DNA of 63,013 bases. It comes from Pseudoneurospora amorphoporcata. Its lineage: Eukaryota; Ascomycota; Sordariomycetes; Sordariales; Sordariaceae. The notes beneath the pieces were generated by a model. That model saw only the letters and a list, made by a program, of their open reading frames with translations, was not told the DNA's origin and ran no database searches. Position numbers and translations under genes: made by a program. Shown in pieces: positions 11,334 through 23,000 of the stretch (positions are counted from its first letter, which is position 1; the number at the start of each line of letters is the position of its first letter). The stretch spans positions 1-63,013 of the forward strand of contig MU859264.1 of assembly GCA_033297205.1 (NCBI GenBank), in the 5' to 3' direction.

Positions 11334-11734
11334 GACAAATAAACGGTCAGGGCACTGCAGTTTTTCTCTTTTAGAACTCAAACTAAAACATCATTCACGA
11401 TATACAACTCGGATTAAGAAGAGAGGATAGAGATGAGCTCAGAGGCAGAGCATACATATATACATACATACTCTGCATCATCTACAAATTCTTTTTTTCA
11501 CTCTCCCTCGGTTCTTGCCCAGGTTATTGCTCCACACGTCCCACTCACTCCCTGAGAAACCTTTCTTTAGTTGTCTTTCTCTTTCCACACCTCCCGTCCT
11601 CTTCACTAACTAACCGACCAACCAACCAACCTCTCTGGCCCCTTCAATTCTTCATCGACCTCACGCTCCGAACCTCTTCCACCTCTCACTACTAACCCAT
11701 CACATCCCCAAACCCAACCCTTTGTTACGCTATT
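10493..11734. other. Intergenic, purine-rich low complexity
   Basis: No gene is seen. From about 11020 to 11300 the plus strand is extremely A/G-rich with several A runs, and a GT dinucleotide repeat lies at about 11306-11332. Pyrimidine-rich sequence follows at 11480-11730. It serves as the shared 3' flank of the convergent genes at 10492 and 11735. Confidence 0.6.
11306..11332. repeat. (GT)n microsatellite
   Basis: About 13 GT units are followed by unique sequence. It is likely to be length-variable. Confidence 0.9.
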
Positions 11735-14700
11735 TCACTGATTCCCAACAACAAACCTAGCCGTGGCGATCCGCATCCTCTTGCCGTACCAAATAACCGG
11801 TATCAACAACAGGCTGAAAACGCCCAGGATGACGGTAAACCCGCCCCCGAAAACGACCAAGTAGCCTTGCTTGGCGACCCACGCGCTGACGAAGAAGGTC
11901 CAGGCGAAGGGGATGAGGCCGCGCAGGATGCAGATCATGACGAAACAGTCGGAGGCGAGGTTGGCGTACGAGTCGATGAGCTTGTGTGTTGTTGTGTGTT
12001 GTTGTCAGTACAGGTGAGGAGACCGGCGGGAGATAGATAATGACTGACTGACGATGGGAGGAAGGAAGGGGGTAGGTAAGAAGGAAGGAAGGAAGGAAAG
12101 AAGGAAGGAAGGAAGGGGGTATGTAAGAAGGAAGGGGGTGTGTATGTAAGAAGGGATGACGGGAAAAAGGGGGGAGATGAATGAAGGAATGGAAGAGAGA
12201 GGAATATGAGGGGAAGAAAGAGAAGGAAGGGAAGGGAAGAAGCGAGAGAGAGAGAGCAAAAGAAGAACTTGAACAAACTCACATAATTAAACCAAACCCC
12301 CGGCACCCCCGCCGCCCCAAAGCTGACCATGCCAAACCCAAACACCAGCCCAAGCCAACTATACCTATTGACTCCGTACCCTCCTCCTCCTCCTCCTCCA
12401 GGGGCATTTCCGTTATTCAGGTTAGTACTCAGTCCCGGTGCAACTCCAACCTCGGCCGTGACATTTCCACTTCCACTTCCAGCACCACCACCACCACCAC
12501 CACCACCAGCACCAGCAGCACCAGCAGCGGCAGAATTCAAACCAGGTCCTCCATACTCGCCACAAAAACCCCAGACCAACAGTCCCCCCGTGGCAATGAC
12601 CAAGCCAGGCAACGCAACCATCAACCTATTTTCTGCTTCTGCGTAGCCGTAGTCATTATTACCAAGAAATCTCTCCCGCCAGCTCTTGACCTTTTCGGTT
12701 CTTCCCCCACCCGTTCTTCCCCCACCGGCCCTTCCTCTCCTGCTTCCGAGTCCCTGGCCCTGGACCTGGCCCTCCCCCCCTGTTCCGGAGGAAGGTTTAG
12801 TGGTGGTGGTGGTGGTACCCGTACCCGCCACCTTCATCCTCTCGTCCGACAAGATACTGGCGTACAACCCGCCGAGGATGATGCCAACCAGGGCTCCGCT
12901 GAACAGCAAGAGGCCCGAGTGGGAGACGGTCCAGTTGTAGGGGGGGGAAGCGAGCAGGGAGGGTCCGAGCGTGGAGATGACGGCTACGGACCCGATGAGG
13001 GTCGAGTAGTGCAGCGTTGCGACCCAGACGGGCAGGAGGCGAAGGGTAAGTAGTGGAGAGAGGAAGTGCTTCCATAGGGACTTTTTCCTTGTTGTTGTTG
13101 GTATTGGGAAGGGAGGTTTGGGCACATGCAAGTTACCTCTAGGGGAGTGTGGGGAGTAAGGCGATTCGGGTGGGTGTTGTTGTTGCTGGCGTGGGAAGAG
13201 GCGGAGGGAGCGAAGGTAGGTGTAGGGTTCGTAATGGGTGGATGCGTCTGAGGAAGAAGGAATGGAGGAAGAGGCGGAGCCGCGGTTGAGGTGTCCCTGG
13301 GCAAAGGGGCCAACAACAACACTGAAGCGGTTGGACAGACCGATGGTGTCGTTGTTCTCGTGTTTGCGAAGGATGGGAGGACGGTTTTGGTTGCCACCTC
13401 GACCGATTTGGCGGGTGTCGATCTCGGAGGGAGGAGGGTAAAGGCGGTAGTGAGGGCCTCGGGCGGTGGCTTGTCGTGCTGCTATTCCTCCGGTAACAGG
13501 AGTGAGACCCACGGCAGCGTCTCGTCGTCGTCCTTGTGCCGCAGTTGGTGGAGGCCGTAGAACCGTCGGCATCGGAGATTCCCTTTCATGAACCGTTGGG
13601 GACCTCTCTTCAGACTCATCAGACTCGGAAGCTGTTTCGTACCAAGTCAACCCCAGCCGCGGATCCCAGTAGTCCCGGAAGTACGGAGGCTGGTTAGTAT
13701 TGATGTCCAGGGGGGTATAGACGGAGGTAATAAACCGCGACGGCATCGTCATTCGGATCGACGGCAATGTCCCCAAACTGAGATATGGTGTGGGAGTTCG
13801 TTGGTAGTAGTATTGTCGAACACCCGATCTTCGGGTGTGGTTCTCCGTCCCACCGTCAATCTCCTTTTCTTCATCCGAGATGTCGTCGGGGGTTCGGTGT
13901 CGATGTCGATGTCGATGCCGCTCCTCCGGAATAACAGTTGCAATATTCGCAAAAACCAACGGGCTCCTTTCAAAGAGCGTCTCCGGAACCAAGAGCACCA
14001 TCGCCAGGAACGCCACCCCCGTCAAAGCGGCACAAACCCAGAAGATGCCAAACCATCCGTATCTCGTGGCGATGTATCCCCCGCATATTCCTCCTATGAC
14101 GGATCCGCTAGCAAGACAAGCTGTATACAGAGCCTAGAAAGAAAGCCGTGTCAGCAACCATCCCTTGAGAAGCACTCCCAGTTTACCGAGGAAACCTACC
14201 ATCCAGCCGCCCCTCTCCTGCACGAAGAACATGTCGCCCACCACTGCCGGTCCAACCGTCTCCGACACACTACTCCCCAGCCCCTGGAAGATCCTTATGA
14301 TCAACACCCCCTCGTACATCCCCATGCCATGTTCAGCCCCCGATCCAAAATCTCTTGTACCGCAAGCCGTTGCGATGAACAGCGTCAACGCGCTCAACAC
14401 CAACACGATCCGCCTCCCGAATACGTTCGCTAGCGGCACAAAGACGATGTTGCCCAGTCCCAGCAGGAGTACATTGAGAGCGGTGAAACGGCTGAGGTCC
14501 GCCATCCCGCGAGGGTCGGAGGGGAAGGATGCGTTCCATATGGCTAGGGCAGGCGAGAGTGATGCGGAGGCAAAGGAACAGACAAAGGCGTAGGTACAGA
14601 GGGTGCCAAGGCAGGAGAGTTTACGCCAGCGGGCCCAGTTAAGGGGGTCAGAGGGGTCGGGGGTAGGAATGGGGAATCTGGCGAGGTCGAGTTCGGGGGG

Positions 14701-15137
14701 TGGGGCATCATCTCGGGTGTCCCGTTGTGGTGGTGGTCGGGGTTTGTGTTCTGGGCGGGGTGTTAGCTGTCAACTTGGCTTGGGTTAAGATGGGCATGGA
14801 TGGGGGGATTGGGACCGAAGTGGGAAGATATATAAAAGGAGTATACCATACCAACAACCCTCACCGTTCCCGGTGGCGTAGCCGCTTTCACCGCATCTTT
14901 TGACAAAGCAAAGGCATATTTCCAGCCAGGCATATCGGTACTGAGATCGACGTCGCAGTGGTCGGATTTGTCGAGTCCCCTGGCGTATTTCGGCCTGGCT
15001 TTGGAGGCGGCGGTTAACTGCTGAAGTGTGCTGGCGTCTTCTTTCCGAACATTGGCTGGATCTGAACCTGCCGGCCGTTGGCGACTCGCGGAGTCAGGTC
15101 GGAGAAGAGAGCTGAATCTAGGGCCAAACGTAATCAT
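11735..15137 (-). CDS. MFS transporter with very long central loop
   Basis: This major facilitator has four exons: 15137-14852, 14750-14200, 14133-12283 and 11980-11735. They encode 977 residues, roughly twice the usual 500. The N-terminus carries DPLNWARWRK, typical just before TM1 in fungal drug:H+ antiporters. The PLANVFGRRIVL segment is motif A between TM2 and TM3, and GDMFFVQERGGWM and the PETLFE end of TM6 follow. About 300 mostly disordered residues (about 325-627) then precede TM7 (SPLLTLRLLPVWV). Two further low-complexity insertions, one Gly-rich, lie between later helices, and exon 4 supplies IDSYANLASD and the last two helices. Introns are 101, 66 and 302 bases; the last is full of TTCC-type repeats on the sense strand. 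The substrate is unknown. The start is the first ATG after an in-frame stop. Confidence 0.85.
12060..12125. repeat. GGAA-type tandem repeats inside an MFS intron
   Basis: Repeated GGAA/GAAGG units with GGGGGT interruptions fill much of the third intron (11981-12282) of the MFS gene. On the sense strand this is a long pyrimidine stretch. Confidence 0.8.
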
Positions 15138-16796
15138 CCAGGGTCAATCAAGGAGTCAGAAATCCTTACAGGGCATCAGGACGGGAGCGGAAGTCCCCCA
15201 CGGGGGGGAAAGGGGGAGAGATGACCGGGGGAGAAGAATAAGAAGAAGAAGGGTTGTGAAGAAGACTTCTCTCACGCTTGTTATCTGTCTGCCGTCAGAA
15301 TGGGGACACTGGCTGGCTTCGATGATGTCGATTAGGCAGTGGTGGAGGCTGCCGAGGTGAGCTGACAGATGTGGCTGAAAGGTGCAAATTGCGAAAGCCC
15401 TTGTAATCCTGACTTCCAATCCACTCAGACAGATGTTGGCAGATGGTAAACATGTCAACCTCGGGCATGTCGGAAGCACAAGTGCTGTGATGATGCACCT
15501 CGCATGCCGATTGTCTACGTTGCAGCAAGTGAAATAGCCTCGTCTCAAGAGAGCAACAGGTCATTTTTCGAAACCTTTTGGTGAGCCCTACGAGTCTGTC
15601 AGCGTGATAGCTAGCAATCAGCAGCAATTTCATGGGTCATGTCTAATGTGAAAGCGAAAATGACACGGTAAAGGTCCTTAGTGGGTAGGATATCGCAGTC
15701 AACGTACCTACCTTTATCCAGACAGCTGTCGTGTAGACAAAGACGGACAATGGCAGATGATACCGGCCTTGTATTGCTTAGAAGGACTTTCAGGTCATAT
15801 CTCGGCGATCCTCCCCTGCGAATGACGACCTCGCAAGCTAGGAGAAAGAACACTCTGCAGGACTAACACCCGCAATCCATATCTGGAATAACTGTGGAAA
15901 CATGTCCCTAGCCTGTCTGTCTAAAATCATTTAACGGGCCCGGAGATATGGTAAGTGACAGTAGATGCTGGTTGGACTGAACGGGCACGAGTGATGAGTT
16001 TGAAATGTGACAAGGCGATCGATGTTCGGTTATAATGAAAGACACGACAGTCGATATGGAGAATGACTGAATCATAACCAATTGATACATATATATATAT
16101 TATATATATAAACTCGGGAGAAGATTGCGAGAGGAAAAAGAACCTTTCATGCGAGGACTGGGACTCATCAACGTTTTTTGTATGCCGTGAGACTCGCCCC
16201 CTGCCCAGGAACAGCAAGGACAAAAAGGTGGTTGTCATCAATCATGACAATATCACAGGTTGGGAAGGAACACTTCACTTGAAGCTAAAGGGCACATTAG
16301 TGCGGGCTGTCTCAGACGGAGGGTAACGGGTGTCTTTTTAATGGAACAGATGGTTGGCATGGAGATCGGGCATGTGGAAAACTGTCTTTCAATGAATGAC
16401 CCCAAGAGTTCAAGATCAAGTTCGGTTATTTATTGATGGGTTGAAGTCCGCCGCTTGGCAAGAATAGAAGACAGAGATCATTCCGGGATACCCATGTTAG
16501 CGTTGTTTGGCATCCGAACTCCGGGGCTGATCCACCCGTTCGGTATCGGTACATATGTACCTAGACGACCGGAGAAAGTCCGGATCTCCATCTCATAGGG
16601 CTGAACTTAAAGGCGGATGTGATGAGATGAGATGACCTTGTCGAGCCGACGGTCACGCCAACTTAACTTGACCAATGAACAAAAATGAGAATCTCTATTT
16701 TCCACACACACAGCTACTTTTTCTCCTTTTTTCCTTTTCTTTTCTTTTCTTTTCACATCACATCATCAACCCCCCTGCCACTTTATCTCCACTCAC
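15138..16796. other. Intergenic region, MFS promoter side and PheRS 3' side
   Basis: No convincing gene is seen in 1.66 kb. The left half should hold the promoter of the leftward MFS gene. A TA-rich hairpin-like stretch sits at about 16086-16110. A CT-rich stretch at 16700-16760 adjoins the PheRS 3' end. Confidence 0.5.
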
Positions 16797-18776
16797 TCAA
16801 AGGAAAACCTCCAAATTAACCTCCAACACACTAACCGGGTATCTCAGATCAAACTTGTCCAGCACTGTGGGGTGAAGCACACCAAACTCGCCGATGCGCC
16901 TCGTCACGCCACCCAGACGCACATAAATCGCCGCCGCCCGCCCCTGGAAAAAGGTAGGCTCATCGATCTCCTTGATGAAATACCCATTGCCCTTTTCCTC
17001 GCTCGGGTTCTCGGTGACCTTGTAGTCAATGCTCTTGCTGCTCTGGAGGTCCTCCTCATGGGTGACGAAGCTGACTCTCAGCATGGACAAAATACGATCA
17101 AGCAGACCGTGGACGACCTCAAAGCCAGAAGTCTTGCCGTAGAAAGCAGCAGCAAAGTGGCGCTCGTTGCGCGCCTTGCGCTCCTTGGTCTCGTCCTTCA
17201 ACGCAATGTCGGCCACCTCGGTGATCTTAAGCGGCAAGCGCACCGACTTGTTTTCGCGCAAAGTCTTGAGGAGACCCGGGAGAAGGGAGGTGCGCACGAC
17301 TTGGTATTCGACCGACTTGGGGTTGGCGAGCTTGATGGCCGTCTGGCCGTCGTCGACGCGGTTGAGCCACTCAAAGTTCTCTTCGTGCGAGCAGAGGATC
17401 AAGGGCATGACCTCGATCCAGCCGGCCATGGCGCACTCGTTGCGCACAATGTCGGAGACCTTGTTGATCAGGAGCGGCTTGCCGATGGTGGAGGCTTGGT
17501 TGGGGGAGGTGCGCGGGAGGTTGTTGTAGCCGTAGGCGATGGCGACGTCTTCCATCTGTAATGGGGTCAGGTACTGTAACATATTTCAAGGGGTCCAAGG
17601 GTGTACATACCACATCGCAGGCGTGCAACACATCGGCACGGGTAGGAGGCACAGAGACCTTGATGAGCTTGTCATTCTCCTTGTCGGGAACAGCAGTGTA
17701 AGCCATCTTGCCGAGCAGCTTGCACAGCGACTCGGGCGACTCTTGCAGACCGCAGCACTGGTTGAGGTAGTCAACCTCGACGTCCATGACACGGGTGTGC
17801 AGGCTGGGGGTGACGCGGGTGGCGCCGTTGTGCTCGGACACGATCTTGACGGGCTCGATGGTGAAGGGCTCATCGCAGTACTTGGAGAACATGGCGACCA
17901 TGATGTTGCAGACAATGTCGAGCTTGGTCTGGTCGGTGGCGGTGATCTCGATGAAGACGTTCTTGGTGTCGAGCGTGATCTTGGAGTGGTCGCTGTTGAT
18001 GATGGGCGGGAGCGAGCAGACGGTCTTGTTGGCGTCGAAGATGACGGGGTAGACGGGCTTGTCGCGGATGATGTGCAGATAGCGGCCGAGGTGCTTGTCG
18101 GCCTCGTAGAACTGCATCAGCTCTTCGCCGTTCATCTTCTTGGTCTGGTTGAGGGGGACGAAGGCGATGTCCTTGGGGGCGAGGGCCTCGTAGGTGAAGG
18201 GGCCCTGGACGGTGTCGAGATCGTGGGTGCCGATGGAGACGAGGGTTCTTTGCCTGGCCAGGTTCTGGTGAAGCTTGTCCTGCAGGCCGATGAAGGACTC
18301 GTATCGCTCGGGGGTGAACTTGATGTTGCGCAGGATGGCGCCGGCGACGTAGGGGCGGACCTGCTCGCACTCGGGGCTGACGGTGATCTTCTGCATCTTG
18401 TCCTCGGGGATGTCGAGTAGCTTGAAGTCGGGGGTGGTCTGCTTGCCGCGGAAGATGTTCAGGTACATGGCGATGCCCTCGAAGCAGAGCATGTCGTAGC
18501 GGTTGGCGGGGATCTCGATGGCCAGCTCGGGGGCCTGGTCCTTGGGGCGCGTCTCATCCTCCTCGGTGTCCTTGTCGAGCTCGATGCCGAACTCGAAGCA
18601 GAGCTGTTGGAAGGTGTCGGGAGTGAAGCTGTCGTGGTTGGCGCAAAGCGCGTGCGTGTGTGTAAGTGATGTGGCTGTGGTCAAAACAACACCATGGCGG
18701 GGTAACCGTGATAATTAACTTACTGCTCGCCAAGCTCCTCAAAGAGGCGGTACTTGTCGACGTTGATGGTAGGCAT
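16797..18776 (-). CDS. frs1: Cytosolic phenylalanyl-tRNA synthetase beta subunit
   Basis: This is the beta chain of the alpha2-beta2 cytosolic PheRS, which charges tRNA-Phe. Exons 18776-18724, 18628-17611 and 17555-16797 give 609 residues, close to the 595 of yeast Frs1. The protein begins MPTINVDKYRLFEELGE and continues FTPDTFQQLCFEFGIELDKD. The B3/B4 editing region includes EIPANRYDMLCFEGIA, and B5 contains VPPTRADVLHACDVVEDVAIAYGYNN-like sequence (split by an intron). The C-terminal half is the inactive catalytic-like fold ending RRIGEFGVLHPTVLDKFDL. Introns are 95 and 55 bases. Upstream at 19084 lies a double telomere-repeat motif, fitting known telobox placement near translation genes. 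Confidence 0.96.
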
Positions 18777-20063
18777 GTTGGGCTAATTGAAGCGTCGTCG
18801 TCGAGTCTTGGGAGATTGGCGCAAGACGGAGACGGAGAACGGAAGAGTCGCCGCAGGCAATCAATCCACTTGCAACTTTTCGAGACGACACTGGACACTG
18901 CAACGGCCGCGCCCAAAATACAGCTCCATAGCGGCCGACAGCACGCCCCAGTCCCGGTCCGGCAACGGATGACTCAAAATCCAACCGGCCGTACCATGAT
19001 GCCGCCTTTCACCGCTTTCCCTTTTGGCTGCCGTCCGAGTCAACCCCACCACCCCGCCGGATTTCAGTTATAAACATGCACACAACCCTAACCCTCCTTT
19101 TCCTCCTTTCATCTTGTTGACATTCGCCTTCATCTTTTTCCATTTCTGGACGGATTGAAGAAACCTTATTCTGTCCGGATGATAGACCAGACAGAGAACT
19201 GATCTGCCCATTTGAGAGTCAATTCAAGTATTTTTGCGGAACAAATCCCGCGGCATATTCCACCACAGTCGCAGTAACCAAACTCGACGTAGTCACATAC
19301 CTAGGCACAATCATGAACCAAAATGGTCGTTCAAGTCTTTATTCACATCCCTTGCCCCCCTCTCCCTTTTCACTACCCAGTAGTGAGCCTCCCATCCTGT
19401 TCCTACTACCTCGTACTTCATACTTCATAATACTATACAGAACCCCTCCCTGCCCTCCCAAATCCTGCCCGTGTGCGTGTGCGTGCGCCGTTGGTCTCAA
19501 ATTGCCATTGTGGCTGATATTCCATCCCTCCTGGTACAGAAACATGGTAGGCACTCTAGCGGCCAGATGAACAAGAACAAAAAACAGCAGATAGCCACCC
19601 AAGCATAGTTAAAGGAAAACCCTGTACAAGAGACACTGTATAACACGACGTGACATGACATGATATGACCGATAAACACAAATGATGATGATGGGGAAAG
19701 GTATACGCAAAAGGGGGTATTCGAAACGACAAGAAAACAGAAAATCCGAGCTGAGGCTGCACTGCAGCTATCCAAAAGGGTCCAACTGCAAGCTTCATCG
19801 ACAAGGGAAGAAAAGAAAACATGACAGCGACGAGTGTACATGATGGTTTATGTAAAGGCCCTGGTATATGCAAAACAGGAAGGGGGAATTCAAAAAAGAC
19901 CAACCCAGGAGGAGAGAGAAATGCAACAATAACAGCAGCGTGCCGGACAAACTTCCAGAAGTAGTCCGGCTTTTATCCATCAACACACGCACACGCACCA
20001 CAATAGGCACAGATAGGCCTAGGCGTTGAAGCCTATGCCTCCATCTAACCCCCTATCAGAACA
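18777..20063. other. Intergenic, PheRS promoter and 3' flank of the next gene
   Basis: No gene is seen. The 300 bases before the PheRS start include the telobox-like motif at 19084-19095. The right part is the presumed long 3' UTR of the leftward gene at 20064. Confidence 0.5.
19084..19095 (-). promoter_or_regulatory. Telobox (two telomeric repeat units)
   Basis: AACCCTAACCCT, two perfect CCCTAA units, lies 308 bases upstream of the PheRS beta start. Being internal and only two units long, it is more likely a regulatory telobox than a telomere relic; this is inference. Confidence 0.45.
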
Positions 20064-23000
20064 TCAACGCATCTGCTGCGCCATAAAAGTCTTGGCCAAC
20101 TCATCCCCTCCACTCTCCGCTGCTCCCATCCAGTGGATAGCCAAACACATCAACGCCGGATCGCTTCTGACATCACCCATTCCCATTCCCGCAAACCTCG
20201 AGCTCTCGTCCGAACTGCTTCCACCAGGTCCAGACCTTGCACCACCGCCACCGTACTTGTCAATCACCGCTTGCTTGAATACCTCCCGCGGCTTGCTAAG
20301 CGGCAGGGTAGTACGCTCCACCAGCTCAGGGTTGGACAGGTAGAAGATAGCCAGCTCGCGCTGCGCAGTGGGATCTCCTTCCTTAGCCGTGATGGTCCAC
20401 ATGCGCGCGGCGTCAGCGAGGGAGTGAGTGGTGAGTGGAAGCGGGGATGGTGGCGAGTTGAAGGGGGACGATGGCTTATCGGCTGTGGGTGTCTGCGTGC
20501 CGCTTGGCTCTTCTCCTGCTCCGCTACCGGTGCGGTGGTCGTATGCATCGTTGCGAGTCGTGGTGAAGTTCTTAACTACCTCGTCTGCAACTTCGACCAT
20601 GGTCCGGCAGACTTCTTGCTTGAGACTAAGCGCTGCGAGACCTGCATCCCAGAACGCTTTGCCTCGTTCGGTCTTGTCTAGCATGATGGGAGAGACAAAG
20701 GCAGCGATGAACTGCAGGTCGCGGAAAAGTGTTTTGGGACGCATGCCTGCATCACGGAAGAGCTTCTGCAGGACGTTGGCAATGGCATCCGTGTTGGCAG
20801 GGTAGACCGACACAACGGATCGGGTGTCGGCGTCTCGCCCTCCGCCTGGCACTCTGCCGCTAGGCCCATGGCTGCCTGAAAAGGTCGGAGCTTGCATGAG
20901 CGCGTGAGAGCGTCGCTCCTTGAAGCTGTCAATCGCGTCGTCGATAGGTTGCGAACGGGTTTGAACCCCGTGCTCCTCGGTGGCCGAAGATGCAGAACCG
21001 ATATCAGATCGCCCCCATGCCAAGCGGGAGCGCCGGGATCCCGAATTGAGAGATGCGCTGATCAAGTTTTGTAGCTCATGGAGAGCATTGAGCTTCACAT
21101 GTGGGTTGGGGTGTACACAGAACATCCGCAACAGTCTCTGGTAGGACTTCATGAACGGAAAATCAGGCATTGCTTCCTTCTTTCCGTCTCGGTTAGACCG
21201 CTGACCGGACAAAGGCTCGTTGGAGGCAGCGTTCTCGTTTCCGTGCACACTGCCCGGACCACCCGCCTCAGCAACAGGACTTTGTGTCTCGGATGCCCCC
21301 TTTTCGTTAACTCCATCGCGGAGATCGGTGTAGCTCTTCTTCCTTTCGAGGATCCGTTGCTTGAGGCCACCTTTGCCGGCCGACTTTCGCTTCTCCTTGC
21401 CCAGGGCCTCGCGGTTACGGCGCTGGATGGCTTCTCGGCGATCGATACAATCCTGACCTAGGCCTTCGAACCATGCGTCCGTCTCCGAACCGCGGGAGAA
21501 AACGAGGTTACCAAGATCGGACAGAATTAGACTGGTTAGTGTCTGGCGAAGTTCTCCGAGGAAGCGAGCCTTCTCTTCTGACTGGCGCTGCTGGAAGACA
21601 GTTTCGTTCGAAGATGACACAGATGCGCCAGACCGACCTATCGAGTGCTGGGAATTTGACGGGAGTGCGTGATGGTTGGGAGGGTTAAAGGAGCCGGAAA
21701 AGTTGGTTACGCTTGTGGTTGGCGACTGAGCTCTGGACGTAACGGTACTCGGGGATGTAGGCCGGTGGTGGAAGGGTGACCAGAACGTCTCTCGAGAGTC
21801 GATTTGATGAACCGGAGACGATGCACCGAAATAGTCCGAACCGTCAATCTCGGAGATTGCCGTGCTGGCTCTTGAGTAGCTAAAGCGGCTAGAGGAATCG
21901 AAGGACAGCTGACTCAAGTTATGACCCGACAAAGCACGTAGGTTGTTGTTGGACGACCGGCCGCGCATCCCCGGGGTAAATCTCCTTTCAGGGTCACTTA
22001 TAACGCTGATGGAGTCATCCCAGGAGACTGATTGTGTGTCAAAGTCTCGGTCACGGCGGTTGACCTGCTTGCTCTCAAGAGTTCGCCTATCCCGCGTGAA
22101 AAGTTCACTGGACCATAGAACCGGCCCGTCGACAATGCTGTCGCCAAGCAGTTTGTTGATACAATTGTCAACCTCACAGCAGAAGCGATGGATTCTTTCC
22201 TCCCCGCAACAGAAGTTTTCGACCTCATACTGCTGTAGCCACCTGGCGGTTTTCTCTGCTTGCTCGTCACGGAGCTTGTTGGGTCCACCTTGCTCTTCGG
22301 GCGCCGCGAGGATATCCAGGATCTGAGATTCGGTCTTAAAGAGGTAATTGGAGGCCGGGCCACGTTGCATCCTGCTTTTGACTCGCTGGAACGAGTTCCA
22401 ACGATGAGGCATGCCCATTGTCTTGAGTGCGACAGCGACATTCCGTGATTCGTCATAAGGTGCGGAATTGCGTACGTCTGTAACGTACCACATCTTGTCA
22501 CGTAGGGCACGAAGCCGGCGCATCATTGAATCGATAAGACCCTCGGCGCGCTCCTGGCTCTGCTTCAGCCAGATGAGCCATGCATCGTAATCTTCAATGG
22601 CGGCGGCGGACTTGCGGATTGAGTCTCGTGGACCGCGGGAGAAGATGTTCAGCAACGTTGCGAAGCCGTCCTTGCGCAGAGAGTCGGACGTAAGGGCGTT
22701 GAGCTGTTGGAGCGTCCTCCAGTAAAGGTGAGCGTTGACGAAATCCGACTGCGCTCGTGATTGGGAGGATGCGGCTGTTAGCATGGCGATAAGAGGTGAT
22801 GTGGGTTCTGGAGCCTCTGGTAACTCCTTCCCTTTGCCATTTCCCCAATTGGAAGTGTCAGACAAACTGCTGGTAACGCTCGGGGCTCTTGAACGATAGC
22901 TATTGTATGGATTTCGGCTGCCCATGTTGCTGACAATACGGTTTTTGGACCTGTACTTCTTCAATGTAGATGCTCGGTTGCTAAACGTTTGCTTTCGCGT

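Noticed and set aside
16086..16110. TA-rich palindrome as a possible origin or element end
   Set aside because: A simple TA dinucleotide run pairs with itself; no flanking structure supports more.
17539..18420. 293-codon plus-strand frame opposite PheRS beta
   Set aside because: Antisense shadow; Asp/Gly/Val-rich and without motifs.
19084..19095. Interstitial telomere relic
   Set aside because: Only two repeat units, inside a promoter region; a regulatory telobox is simpler.
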